A stretch of DNA of 64,000 nt, taken from positions 1,178,001 to 1,242,000 of the forward strand of contig NW_006921538.1 of the NCBI RefSeq assembly GCF_000340215.1. Reading direction: 5' to 3'. Positions 1-11,768 of the stretch are shown piece by piece. The notes under the pieces are model-generated. The model did not search any database. It was not told the origin of the DNA and saw only the letters and a list, made by a program, of their open reading frames with translations. Within the stretch, counting starts at the first letter, position 1. Each line of letters opens with the position of its first letter. A program made the translations under genes and the position numbers. Origin of the DNA: Pseudocercospora fijiensis CIRAD86 (lineage: Eukaryota; Ascomycota; Dothideomycetes; Mycosphaerellales; Mycosphaerellaceae).

Positions 1-1939
1 GCGCAGTCTTTAACTGTAGGCTAGCGATAATCGAGTTTATATAGTCGATATATAGGTTTTACCTTCCTGTTCTACTTTTGCACTATAACTATACTCTGCT
101 ATATATTATTTAGTACGCGGTACGGCGGCACCGCTCTAGATCCTTCTAGTATCGCTAGTCTAGTATCCGTAGATATAGCAATTTCCGCGCAATCGCTAGT
201 ATCGCCGACTCTACGCGTTATTACGCGCACCGTTTTTCGTCTCGTCTGTCGGCGATAATTAGAACAAATCTTATATACTAGGCACCTAAACGCAGTCTGT
301 CCCTCTACTGTACGGATCTGCCTTACTGCCTTAGGGAACTCTTCTTCGTATTTCTCGTCTATTAATACTAGGTCGTATAGGTAACCTTGCGTCCTTCGGC
401 GTTCCGGCAATAATAGTAATCGGAACGTGCTACTAATTAGTCTAATCTAACTAGACTCCTAAATTAACCTCTCGACGCTAGCGTAAAATGCGTAGTACGT
501 CGACGGCGATAGGCTAAGGCCGCGGGTAATACCGCCTATTAAATATTAATCGCGAGGTAGTTAAGTACGTAGTATTCTCGAAGGCGGTAGTTGTATATAT
601 AGCGTAGTAGAAAGCCGACGTTAGTTAGTAGTAGAAACTAGAACTACTCTAGTCGCGGGGTTTGCTAATAGAACTATCTAGATTAGGCCGACTCGGGCCC
701 TAATTCGGTGTCGAATCGGGTGCTAAGCCTACTAGACAACTTCTATATCCTCTATTACTAACTTCGGTAGCGGGTTCGGCAAATTACGTTATCTATTATC
801 TCGCTTCTTAACCTTACGCCTAGTGTATTATATTGCTACGGATTTATATACGGTCGTTCGTTCGGCCTCCTACTTAGACTACTACTCTAGTATACGATCT
901 ATAGAATATTTCGATCGGTTTATACCTTTGTTTGCTACTCGTTGTAGCTAAATACATACCTTTTCGCCGCCGATAGAGTTAGTAGTATCTACAGAAAACA
1001 TGCTATCTTAATCGTTAGCTCGAACTATCTATATGCCCTGCTCTCGGGTCCTAAGACTAACCGCCTTACTAGCCTATACCCTCGTACTATAGCGGGTCTA
1101 GTCTACTCGCTATCGTATAATAATTGTTAGTTACTATAAGGATATAGGTCGGTTAACTTGGCTACATTACGTAGCTTATTAGTACTCGCGTCCCGCGCTA
1201 GCGATCGCAGTCGCAACTCTGCTATAGATAGGCTTATATTTATATTACTAACTTTCGATTGCTTGTTATATAGTACTATGTTTACTACGACTTGTTAGTC
1301 CTATATCTAGAACCGTCTATCGTATAGGGGTTTATACTACAACGATTATCTATAGCCTTATTACTTCAGTTACTAGTTGCGTAATTAAACTATTATATAC
1401 CTAAGCGCTAGATGCCTTACTTCGTCGATTTATTAGCTAGTTAGGCCCGACTCGCTAACCGCCCTAGTTACGAGGCAGGCACTTAAGGTCGTTACCTTTC
1501 CTAATTACTGCCTTCTTTAACATTTACTGTTAACTTGCACTAATACACCTATTCTACGTATATATATACCTTCACCCTCCCTATCGTACTTATAGTATAT
1601 TATTTCCTTCGCTAATGCCCTATTCTAACTTGTATACAGGCCGTACTATATAACTTAGCCGTCGTGCTCGACTAGCGTTAAGCTAGTATATACAGACACT
1701 TATTGTACTTATTGTATAACGCAACTCTAACGGCTCGCGTTAGGGTCGGCGGGTATAAGTAGCTCTCCGCTCCTATTCTTACCTCCGCCGACCCTAACGT
1801 ATAGCGAATTTTACTACCTCTATTAGTTTCTCTACTACTTTCGGATAGTATACGTCGTTGTCGATCTATAGTCTCTAACCTATACTATATAAGTATTACT
1901 AATTAGTATAACCTGTTATATACTAATACTATATACTAG
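1..1939. other. RIP-mutated sequence without a recognisable gene
   Basis: TpA-rich, CpA/TpG-poor DNA like the rest of the left block. I read both strands and found no domain I recognise. The longest open stretch (99-410, minus, 103 codons) is rich in Arg and Glu and looks like ordinary coding sequence that lost few codons, but it matches no family I know and has no continuation that would identify it. The only structure I can support is a short inverted repeat near 1,738-1,799. This is probably the remnant of another transposon running off the left edge. Confidence 0.6.
1738..1799. repeat. 15-bp perfect inverted repeat (hairpin)
   Basis: The arm CGTTAGGGTCGGCGG at 1,738-1,752 is perfectly complementary to CCGCCGACCCTAACG at 1,785-1,799, with a 32-bp loop. 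It is GC-rich in a TA-rich context. It could be a small MITE core or the terminal repeat of a deleted element; no coding role is visible. Confidence 0.75.
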
Positions 1940-4900
1940 TTACAAACTCGTCGCCTACTACCTTTACCGAGATAGTAGTCTCTACGAATGTCGAGGACTA
2001 GCTAGATAACAACGAGCTACTAATTAAAGCCTTAAATAGCGGCAAAGACGTCCCTAAATATGTTATACTAAACCTATATAGTATCGACAAGCCTCTTCTT
2101 ACATTAGCGATAAAAAGGCTCCTTCCGCACCTAGAGAAACATTTTTTATTTAACTAGTCGAACGGGAAGTAGCTTCGCTAGCCCGTTAAGGGGCATTATA
2201 AGGAGGAGAAAGACATAGTGTACGCTATTGCTAGTAACCTTAACTATCCTACTAAACCTAGACGTAGGCTATTAATACCCGAATAGTACTTTAAAGATCC
2301 TAAATAGGCTCCGAAGTAGTACGTTAGGGGAATGCTTCCGTAGGATAATGCAAATAGTCCGAATAATGAAATTTAGAGGTCTATAGTCTACTTAGTATAC
2401 CGCCTTATATAGAAGGTTATAAGGGACAAGTTTACCCCGCCGGCCGGTAATAATACTAAAGAGGAAGACGTATCCGAGAGCGAGACTAATAGATCCCGAT
2501 AAACTACGCTCTCTATACCTAAGCGTAGAGCAAGTTCTGCCTCTGCTAGTAAAACTAGCAGAGCCGGTCGGGTGTTTAAGAGGATAACGCTAGGAGATTC
2601 GCACGGTCGTAAGGATACTAATCTAGTAATGTCCGACGCGCTACGCCCTATTAAGCCGGACCGGGCTAAGATTACGTTATAGTTTAGTATTATCGACTAG
2701 CGGTTACCCTTAACGGCAGACTACGACGTGTTTAGCTTAAATTAGTCTATCCTATAGTCGAAGACTTCTAATAATATTAGTACGAAGGATTTGTTACGGC
2801 TCTAGCTTGTACGAGAGTTATTGCTATCGCCCGAATAGTAGAAGTACGAATTCTTCGTAGTAATCGATCTAGCTCGCGGCCCCGAAGGTCTTTCTAAATG
2901 CAAGACTAATCCGATATTCTACTCCCTAGCTATAGAGATATATAATAGCTTAGATACTAGGATTTCTACTAGACTCGATTTCCTCGTCGGCAAAAATATA
3001 ACGGACTATACTAGGATACCTACTATATATCGTCGACCGTCCCTACTAAAGGCTTCTAGAACTATCGACCTAACTTAGTACGGTACTTCTATAGCCGGTA
3101 ATCCTGCCGAAATCAATGTCGGTTAGGGTCCGTAGTCGCCTACTAAATTAGCTATTAAGCAAGCTAAGGACGACCGACTCGCTCGTAAGGATCGCGCCGA
3201 TCGCGAGCGCTATAAATAGGTTATCGTAGATAGATTCCGGAGGATATAGGAAGAGTAAGAGGCAGCCCGGTAGGCAGCCGCGCGAAAAGCTATAGCCGAC
3301 GTTGCTACGGATATAATAGCGATTTAGTAGGCTATCGACAAGGCAGTTAATAAGATACTCCGCGATAACGGTTATAATAGGGACACTGCTTTACTTCTAG
3401 TCGCCCTTAACGATTCAGTTCGAACGGCCGTCCGTTCCGTATAGCCCGATACGATAGAGTACGCGGTAAAGGTCTATATTGCTTCTACTCTACCTAAGAT
3501 ATTGCTACCTTTAAATAGACTAGCACTATCCCTAGTACAACCTCCGGCGTAGACGAATACTAGTAATAATACTAAGGACGATAGAAAAATTAAATCGAGC
3601 AAAGCCGATAATACTAATAGTAAGAAGGCTAGAGACGTAATCGACTTAAAGCGAGATCGAATTCGCTAGAAATAGATCGAGTCGTTACCGAGTTAGATCG
3701 TATCGCTACTAGATCCGAATAAGCCCGAACTCGCCGTACGACTACCGGGTATATAAGTAGAAGTCTAGGCTAACCCTCTACCGATCTAGACGTTAGTAGA
3801 TTTTATCGATTAGATCTCGTCGGCGGTACCTAGCTAGTCGATAGACTTAGATATAGAAACCGACGTCGAGAAGCAGTTGTCTAGTAACGTATACTCCTAC
3901 CTCGACGCTAAGAACTTTAAATTAATATACGATTTTAGACTACTCGATCCCTCTTAGACTTCGCCGCGTATAGGCGTTATTCCGCCTAATTAGAGATCGA
4001 CTCGTCCGTTAAAGTTTTACTAATTCTATATAATTACCTAGACGCTTCTAGCTTCCGTTGCTAGCGCGGACTTCTATATCGGCGGTATAGACGTAGGCAT
4101 AGGCAAGACGGTATATGCGTTAGGGTACGTCGCTATAACCTCGATATAGTAGAGGGTATAGAGTAATAACGGGCTATTAACTGCTAACGCCTATCCTTTT
4201 CGGCTATCTAATTCGTCGGTTAACCTAGGACTTCGGCTAAATAAGAAAATTGCATTCGATCCGTAGATATTAGCTAGTAGTATAAAGCCGGTTATCCGCC
4301 CTAGCGTTTACATTGTCTGTATTCCGAAGCAGCTAGCCGAAAACTAGATATATAAGATCGATAACTTTATACTACCCGGAGCTATATTCGTATATCTTAT
4401 AAAAGACTCTAGTAAGCTAACGAAAGATAAGAGACGCAATAGAGCTAGTCTATAGAACTACAACTAGGTCGTATATATCGAGGACGTTCTTTATCTCGAT
4501 TATATAGCGCTCCCGACTCGGCTAGAACTAGAATAGGTGTTCGGTATAGAGGTTGTAGATAAGTAGTAGTTAAAAAAAGCCGTCCTAGTACGCTTATTAC
4601 TTAAATACGAGGATATAGAAGTACCCCCTTATTTATAGTACTATAAATAGATCGTCCTTACTACCTCGACTATAATATCTAACGTACTAGATTTTAAGAC
4701 GTACGAACGAGCTAAGAAATAGAAGTCCTAGATACGGTCGGACAAATCTAATTCGAAACCGCTACTACTTCGTATACTAGCTGCGACTATTATCGTCGAT
4801 AAGTTTTATATTACTAAGACATATAGCGCTAAAGAATAGACTGCCGTCGCTAGTCTTATAGGCTATCCTTTCGTTCTCGGCCTAAGTAGTACCCCGTTTA

Positions 4901-6374
4901 GCAAACTATCTAATTTAGCTATTATCGTAACTGCCTTAGTATAGAGACACGTTAAGGCCTACGATACAAAGGGTTACCTCTGCCCTGTTTAGTCGCCTTC
5001 TATAGCACGGTTTACTTTCGTCGACTAATCGCTATCGACTAAAGAGACGCGCGATATAGAACGTAACTTCTAGTTTAGCGATAATAGTAATATCTCCGAC
5101 TCGGCTAGGTATATTAGTAATTAGGTTTCTAAGTACTTACAATCCGAATACTCTAACGCGACCGTAGGTCGAACAGAACTAAATATTACAGATAAAGATA
5201 CTTAGGCGCTCGACAAGTTTCGCCCCTAGTTACTAACGAAAATAGTTCGCCTTAAGAAGACGCTAATATAGCAACCTATACCTAATACTCCGCGCGTACC
5301 GGCTATCGATTGTCTACTATATTCCTATTTTAATATCGGCTTGCAATTTAAATCTATAGAAGATATAGTATTAAGCGAGTAGGTCGAAGAATAGAAGGCA
5401 GCGGAAGATGTTAAATTTATATACGTATCTAAGATAATGCGGGTCTTTACTATGTTTCTATCGCTACTTCTCGTACTACGAGGCGACGATAAGGACTTAA
5501 TTAAGGAACTTAGTACTTTTACACTATAGGATATTAAAAACATACTTCCTAGGATACGCGACTACGGTTTATCGGATCCCTACCTCTAGGACTATATACT
5601 AATACTATATAACGAGCTAGTTATAGTGTCGCTGCGACATATAATCCGAATAAAGCGTAGCAAGTAGCGCTAGTACGGGCATGGAAGTAAGATTGTACTA
5701 GCTAGCTTTAAGCCGTAGAATGTCTTCGTAGTAGACTTAGTACGTATCTATCTGCCCCCTATCTACTAAGCATACAAGACTAACATTTTTGTAGTATCTT
5801 TAGTAGCTAGCTATATAGAAAGAAGGCACCTAGTATTACGATAACATCCTAAGCACTAGTGATATAGCGTATAGAATCCTTATCGATACTTAGAGTAGCT
5901 AGACCGATACTACTAGGGCCGACCTTATTAAAGAGTTCGTATCTACGAGGAACAAGGTAGATAGATATAGCCACGAGAAGTGGCTTATAGTAGCATATAC
6001 AAGCTAGATTACAACCAGCATAAACCTCCTCCCTACGGATACTATTATTATTATCGACAATTACTAGACTCTAGAGGCTAATATTCAAATAGGTAGAAGA
6101 GTATCTCGTACGGCCGGCGTTTAGAAGGCAGATTTTACGGAGTCGTACCGATTTGTAATAGTATCGGTTGTAATTATATAGGTAGTATAGGTTATAAGCA
6201 GATAGGTACGAGCTTAGGATATATAACAATCGCTCGGCTTCGAGAAGGAAAAAAAGAGGAAAAAGGATAAAGTATAATAGGATATAGCTATAGCGTACAT
6301 CGGCGCTAGTATTACGAGCGGGGGAAGCAGTATATAGAGTCGACGTCGATATAGTAGATACGCTATAAAATGTT
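1940..6374 (+). pseudogene. SNF2-family (DEAH-like) helicase, RIP-degraded
   Basis: Reading through RIP stops gives one long plus-strand frame from about 1,940 with the core motifs of an SNF2 helicase. Motif I (GxGKT) reads GGIDVGIGKTVYAL at 4,081-4,122. Motif II reads IIVDKFY at about 4,789-4,809, where DKFY derives from DEFH by two RIP changes. Motif III reads GLSSTPFS at about 4,876-4,900. Motif V/VI (TIIIIDNY then NIQIGRRVSR) lies at about 6,030-6,108, followed by a Lys/Glu-rich tail ending near 6,374. Motifs I-III share one frame; V/VI is in another, so at least one indel or an unremoved intron lies between. The 650-residue part before the helicase has no domain I recognise but includes an Arg/Glu/Ala-rich probable coiled coil (about 3,170-3,360). 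Large repeat-associated SNF2-like genes are known in fungi; whether this was transposon-encoded or a duplicated host gene cannot be told here. Confidence 0.75.
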
Positions 6375-6445
6375 AATATAAGCAAAGTAAGCCCTAACTT
6401 TGTGTTTATCCGCGCCTAATGTTAATAACTACTACTATAGGTATA

Positions 6446-6655
6446 AATTAGCGATGCGACTCGATAACCGACTTAGGGTACGAGTCGGCAAGCCTATATA
6501 CTAGGAAGCGACCTAGACTACCGCTCTGCCCTTTAAATTAGCGATGCGACTCGACAACCGACTAGCTGTCCGACTTAGTCTAGCTTAGGTTGCTAATCGG
6601 CAAACCGACGTATTAGGAAGCTACCTAAACTACCGCCCTACCCTTCCTATCCCCT
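6446..6655. repeat. Two-copy direct tandem repeat, period 90 bp
   Basis: The block beginning TTAGCGATGCGACTCGA occurs near 6,449 and again near 6,539. Both copies run through CGACTCG, a GGCAA motif, a TAGGAAGC motif and a CTACCGC..GCCC end. The copies differ mainly by C/T and G/A changes, and the second is longer. Function unknown. Confidence 0.75.
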
Positions 6656-7220
6656 CTTACTATATATCCTTATAGTATGTTTCCCTATATTCCGTTACTA
6701 CCTTCTTTACGCATCGAGCATAAGGTTATTATATACCCGTTATTTTCGTAATAGAAACGTAACCTGTCTACGCAATTACTCTAACTCTAGTACTAACCGC
6801 TCTACCTCGTCTTATAGTTCTTTATTCGTCTTCTATCGTATAAATAGCGGCGGTCTATTCTTGCGGATATATAGCGCTACCCTGCCCGAGATTCGAATGC
6901 TTCGTTTAATCTGTCTATCTAGGTCCTCTATATTAGGAAAGGCTAACTAGCTACTACGTTTATCGACTCGATTAAGTGCTAACGACTTAACCGCGTACTG
7001 CGACTCTTAACTATCCTTTACCTTATTTATATTATCGAAGTTCCCTATCGTTCTAGTATTAAGTAGAATATATATAGTATAGATACTAGGCTAGGAAATC
7101 GAATATAGTCGACTAGGTTACGTAGTATAGGCGATCGGTTAAACAACCCCGTAACCGTAGCTAGAGCGATTAGCAACTAGCGCGCTAGCTAGAACTACAC
7201 TCGGCGCTACGACACTATTT

Positions 7221-7575
7221 ACTACATAGCGCCGCTATTATATATACGGAGCTAGACTATAGTTAGGGCAAAGGCGTAGATAAGGTTAAGCTCGAGATAA
7301 GAACTACGCCGGCGATAAGGAGCATCGCGAAGGACGCTACGGCTACGGCTATCGCGGGCCTCTAGCAGAACAAGAAGCCAAACCCTATCTACTACGCGGC
7401 GCCGCTATTATACTATAGAGCGAGATTATAGCTAGGGCAAAGGCGTAGGTAAAGTTAAGCTCGAGATACGAACTACGCCGGCGGTAAGAGCGGGCCTCTA
7501 GCAGAATAAGAAGCTAAACCCTATATACTACGCGGCGCCGCTATTATACTACGGAGCTAGATTATAGCTAGGGCA
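7221..7575. repeat. Three-copy tandem repeat, periods about 170 and 136 bp
   Basis: Copies begin with ACTACNNNGCGCCGCTATTA at 7,221, 7,391 and 7,527. Each continues with an AGCTAGGGCAAAGGCG motif; the first two also share an AAGCTCGAGATA..GAACTACGCCGGCG stretch. The third copy is truncated. The unit is GC-rich and lies directly upstream of the MITE that abuts the Argonaute relic. It could be repetitive Gly/Arg-type N-terminal coding sequence of that gene, but I cannot show this. Confidence 0.7.
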
Positions 7576-7667
7576 AAGGCGGTAAGAGTATCGCGGAAGG
7601 ACGACCGAGTCGCCTTACTTACTCTCGGAGTATCCTATAACTATACCTTTGTTATTCTCGCTATATA

Positions 7668-7832
7668 TTGCTCCGACGTATACAACCTAGCGTAATACCG
7701 TTAGGTTAGACAATAAGGCCGAGCGCTTCCTCTTTCGAGCCCCTAAGCTTCCTTATAGCCCTCTAGCCAAATAAACGGTCCCTTATTATCTAACCTAACG
7801 GCATTACGCTAGGTTATATACGTTAGAGCAAA
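7668..7832. mobile_element. MITE-like inverted-repeat element (165 bp)
   Basis: The left arm (7,668-7,720) and right arm (about 7,780-7,832) are inverted copies of about 50 bp, sharing the core CCTAGCGTAATRCCGTTAGG. Differences are RIP-type. No coding capacity. Its right edge coincides with the first recognisable Argonaute codon, suggesting that it inserted into that gene. Confidence 0.75.
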
Positions 7833-8949
7833 AGCTGTTTAGAGTTAAGGTTAGGCTTATTATCGGCTTCGCGAAGGCTACCGACAAGATACAGGTTTAG
7901 CGTTTTAGTAATACTAACTAGGTTAGATTCTACCTTGCCGACTATAGTATCCCGAATGCTACAACGCGACAGATTACTATAAATAATTACTTCCGTTAAT
8001 ACTACCGAATTACCCTTATATACCTAGATCGTCCGGTGCTTAACGTCGGTACGCGCGCTAATCCCTAATACCTACCTACCGAGCTGTATATAGTCCGTCC
8101 TAGCTAGCCTTATCGACGCCCGCTTAGCGGCGACTAGACTTCTAAGATACTCAAATTCGCAGCTAGATTTCTAAATCTTAATGCTATATCTACTACCGGA
8201 ACTCCTAGTGCTAGACTTAGGAATAGTCTGCGACTCTTCTATCTTACCGACTCTACCGGTAATCCTTAGTTAACTTCCGTAAAGCTATTTAGCTTCTTAG
8301 TAGGTACTAGTAGAATTACAATGCCCGGCCGCATCCTAGATACTCCTCGCGTAGGCTATAGCTCGAATTCGAAACCTAGTATACTATAGAAGGACTGCTA
8401 GAACTTATAGAGTGTTAAGTTTACTAGACCTAGAAAATTTGATAAGTAGTCGGTCCTAGTTATTAACCGCAAGAGCAATCGAGGCAATAGACTATATAGT
8501 AACCTAGGTAGTCCTAAAGAGGCCTTTACAAAGCTCTACGGTAGCAAAGAGAAGTATCCGAAGATAACCGTAATTATCGTTAGTAAGCGTTACTACACTC
8601 GTTTCTACCCGACTCGTAGGTAGGATATATATAATAACTATTAGAACCTACTCGTAGGTATAGTCGTCGACTATAGTATCGCCGATAAGATCTATATAGG
8701 GTCGGGCTATAGGCACATTTAGGACTTTAAGGCATAGCACGACCCGCTTACTACGTAGTTATTAAGGACGAAATTAAGTTTAAGGCGGATAAACTTTAGT
8801 AATTTATATACTACCTCTACTACCTCTTTAGCCGTGCGACAAAGGCTGTGTCTATCTGCCTACTAGTATACTACGCAGACCTTCTTTGCGAGCGTAGCCG
8901 TGCCTATTTGTTTAGCGTCCTAGCTAAGGTTATAGTAGTAATTCTTTAG
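7833..8949 (+). pseudogene. Argonaute (PAZ + C-terminal PIWI), internally deleted and RIP-degraded
   Basis: The plus frame from about 7,848 reads as the linker and PAZ region of a fungal Argonaute, including VRFYLADYSIPN, NNYFR*YYRITLIY and the signature VGTRANP*YLPTEL. The beginning of the Mid segment follows (about 8,290-8,480). It then jumps to the end of PIWI: ITVIIVSKRYYTRFYPTR (ancestral KRHHTRF), VVDYSIADKIY, HLGL*GIARPAYYVV (ancestral QGTARPAHYYVV) and LFSRATKAVSI..YYADLLCERSRAYLF, ending near 8,949. About 300 residues with most of Mid and the first catalytic PIWI acidic residues are missing, so this is a deletion as well as RIP. The usual catalytic His in RPAHY is Tyr (CAC to TAC). 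A one-base frameshift lies near 8,700. Argonautes bind small RNAs in RNA silencing (quelling); this copy cannot be functional. The N-terminal domain is absent, probably cut by the adjacent MITE. Confidence 0.88.
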
Positions 8950-8983
8950 TCTTTAACGCCGGACAAGAGTAGTCTCGTCTAGA

Positions 8984-9056
8984 GGAAGAAGAAGAAGAAG
9001 AAGAAGAAGAAGAAGAAGAAGAAAAAGAAGAAGAAGAAGAAGAAAAAGAAGAAGAA
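8984..9056. repeat. (GAA)n microsatellite, 73 bp
   Basis: A nearly perfect GAA array with two GAAAAA interruptions immediately follows the Argonaute tail. It would encode poly-Lys, or poly-Ser on the minus strand, so the Ser-rich minus-strand open frame over it is an artefact of the repeat. Confidence 0.95.
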
Positions 9057-9074
9057 TTCAATATTAGGAGAATC

Positions 9075-9140
9075 AACTTTAGCAATTTATATACTACTAC
9101 TACTACATCTTTAGCTATACGACTAAGGCCGTATTTACCT
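9075..9140 (+). pseudogene. Partial duplicate of the Argonaute C-terminal segment
   Basis: The sequence AACTTTAGCAATTTATATAC at 9,075 and the following 45 bp repeat 8,792-8,857 of the Argonaute relic, encoding the segment that ends YLFSRATKAVSI. The two copies differ at about a dozen sites, several of them RIP-type. The duplicate lies on the far side of the GAA array, so the array and Argonaute tail were duplicated together or the array mediated slippage. Confidence 0.75.
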
Positions 9141-9187
9141 ATACTAGATATACACCTTAGCAATCTAGCGCCCGGACTCGATATAAA

Positions 9188-9396
9188 CCTAACAACACCG
9201 TAGGCTCGGATCTAGTACCGGTATATTAAAAGGGCATATAAGGCTGCAATTATTATTAAGCAGCTAACCTCTTCGTTATAGGTAGAGCTATTTGCCTTCG
9301 TATATAACGAAGGGATTAGCTACTTAATAATAATTGTAGCCTTGTATACCCTTTCAATATGCCGGTACTAGATCCGAGCCTGCGGTATTATTAGCC
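9188..9396. mobile_element. MITE-like element with about 95-bp inverted arms
   Basis: The left arm (9,188-9,285) and right arm (about 9,306-9,396) are inverted copies. Landmarks are AGGCTCGGATCTAGTACCGG on the left and the complementary CCGGTACTAGATCCGAGCC on the right. The loop is about 20 bp. Arm mismatches are mostly C/T and G/A. No coding capacity; strong foldback structure. Confidence 0.85.
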
Positions 9397-9482
9397 TCGA
9401 CCTTCGTTAACTACGGTATAACTACGACGGCGACGAAAATCCTATAGTACTTCTACCGAGAATTACAACGAGATACTATAAA

Positions 9483-9850
9483 AGACAAGAAAATATATAG
9501 CGGGACCTAAAGCAGTACGGAACTCGTACGAGTCGAGACTAATTAGGCTATCCGCCGCGAGTCGGTAGTAGTAATAGTAGCAATAGGATATAGATATAGT
9601 AGCCGGGAGGCTAGATAAGACAAGGAAACTAGATAGCGGGAAGTAAAGCAGTACGGAACTTATACGACTCTAGGCCGAGTAGGGCATCCGTAGTAAGTCG
9701 GTAGCAGTAATAGTAGTAATAGGATATAGATCTGGTAGCCGGGAGGCTAGATCGGACAAGGAAACTAGATATCGGAAAGCCGAGCAGTGCGGAACTTATA
9801 CGAATCGAGGCTAAGTAGGCTATCTATAGCGAGTCGGTAGTAGTAGTAGT
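9483..9850. repeat. Tandem repeat, period 135-136 bp, about 2.7 copies
   Basis: Units start at 9,483, 9,618 and 9,754 with RGACAAGRAAAYTAGATA-like sequence. They continue with GCAGTRCGGAACT, a CGAGTCGGTAG motif and a TAG/TAA trinucleotide run, and end in GTAGCCGGGAGGCTAGAT. The third copy is truncated within the TAG run. Confidence 0.85.
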
Positions 9851-11768
9851 AGTAGTAGAATGCTAGGGTAGTAGCTAGGACAATAATTTCAATAGGTAGT
9901 AGCTAAACTCTTCGGCACTGCATTAATCTATATTAAGGCCTATCGCGATAAAATGCATAGGCATACGTATCTGTAATTAAATTGGTCGCTATATATACCG
10001 GAATGTTTTAAGTTACTTCTAGATAATTCGATAATCCGCGAAGGCGTAGTTGCCGCTAGTATATAGGATATAGGTTAGTCTAGCGCTAACCGAGCGTCTA
10101 ATACGAAGACGGTAATACTAGAAAATAGCATCGTAATATAGAAGGATATAAGTTTAATATCTTAATAGTATTACCGAAAAGTGCAGGCTAACTCTAAGAT
10201 GCCGAGTCGTAGTATTAATCCGCCCCTAAATTATTAATCGACCCCGAACTTAGCAACCCTATATATAAATAATGCATATGTCTATACTGGACTAGCAATG
10301 CTCGCACGCTAACCTGCGATAGTATGCAATACTACCTTAAGCCGACCGTAGCAAACGTTTATCGTACTACTTAGAGTTAGTAGTAGCTAAATATTCGAGT
10401 TATAGTAAAACGTACTTCTCTAGACACTATCGATATACTACTTATCTACGCCGCGGACAATAGCAATAGTACGAGCCTTACTAGCGTCCTAGTCTAATAC
10501 ACTGCCGTCCGGAAACATAATATAGTCGGCGAGCTTAGTATTAGCTAGAACTAGATTGTATAGGAGGTATGTGAACTAGTCTTCTAGGTACGAGCGATCG
10601 AGCAGCAAACCCTTGTTAGCGAACTAGCCCGTAAAATAGAAAGAGGCACTAGTAGTAGTGTAATTGCTACCGACTAGAAAACAGTAGACGCGAGTATTGT
10701 TACCCTCCCCGGCCTACTAGTATAGAAAGCCGATCTACTCTAGGTTATAACCCACAATATCCTATTAAGTATAAGCGAGCGAGTAGGTAATACCCGGCTA
10801 AAGTACCTACATCGATACGATTAGCTCTAGATCTCGCTACGTCGAAGATATAGCCTAGTATAAGGGCAATTCGATACCGACCGGAAACACACCTAGCCGA
10901 CCTTAATACCTAGAACCCTAAAGCGGGTTAGAGCCGCGGGCTCTAGCTAATAGAATAGTGCTATTAGCTAGGCAGCGGATAACTAGCGCACTATCCCTAG
11001 AGCGATATAAGACCCGATACTTAGCTACGCTAGAGGTTAAGACATAGGTTGATATTAATAAGTCGGCGTATAGGTCTATATAATAGCGTATGCGTAATAG
11101 CGTATATATAATAGCGTGTATATAAAAATCAAATAGAGTCGATAGGATAAGGCTTTATACTTCTATCTAATAGGCGTACCGACAGGGTAGTCGTAACTGC
11201 TACGAGTCTTAGAGGCCTTAGATTTGATATAAACCGCTTATTAGATACCGCCTCAAACGATTACTAAGTCGGCTAGGCAATACTTACTAGCAGTTACTCG
11301 AGCGCTATTCGTTTACTTTACTTAGGAATATAACCTAGCTATAATATAACTAGATCAAGCCTTAGTAATACCGGGCGAATTTAACGTAATTAATAATGCT
11401 ACGGGGTAGTATTAAACCGGAGCAATGCTACTTCTATACGTATATAGAATTGAATATATACAACGCATTTTACGGTATAATATATAGGCCTTAGGGCGTT
11501 AGGAGTAACGTAGAAATCTAGTCGAAATGTAGTACGGTCGTTTATATTTAGTATTAATTTTCCGATTGGTCCTAACTAGTAACCGAGTCGGACGGCGAGT
11601 CGGTATATAAATTAGTATTTAAATGTTATCGCAAGAGGCGCTAGTAGAGTAACATTAAGTTAGTATAATCGAACGGGATAAATCCGAGTTTTTGCCGAAT
11701 CCGCGGGCTACGAATCGATATCGAGTCGGACCCCGACTTATACCTAACTTCGTAGTAGTAAGGGGGGT
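9851..11768. other. RIP-mutated sequence without a recognised gene
   Basis: About 1.9 kb of TpA-rich DNA. Both strands give long runs interrupted only by TAG/TAA, as expected for a RIP-degraded coding element, but I recognise no motif. It probably includes the left part of the Plavaka element that follows; I could not find a left terminal inverted repeat for that element. Confidence 0.5.

Noticed and set aside
99..410. 103-codon minus-strand open frame as a gene
   Set aside because: No recognised family, no continuation on either side, and it lies in RIP DNA where chance or relic frames are expected.
8930..9163. Minus-strand open frame with a long poly-Ser run
   Set aside because: It is the complement of the GAA microsatellite; the real signal there is the plus-strand Argonaute tail and its duplicate.
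9483..9850. CRISPR-like array (regularly spaced repeats)
   Set aside because: The whole 135-bp unit is repeated without unique spacers, and the host is a eukaryote; it is a tandem repeat.
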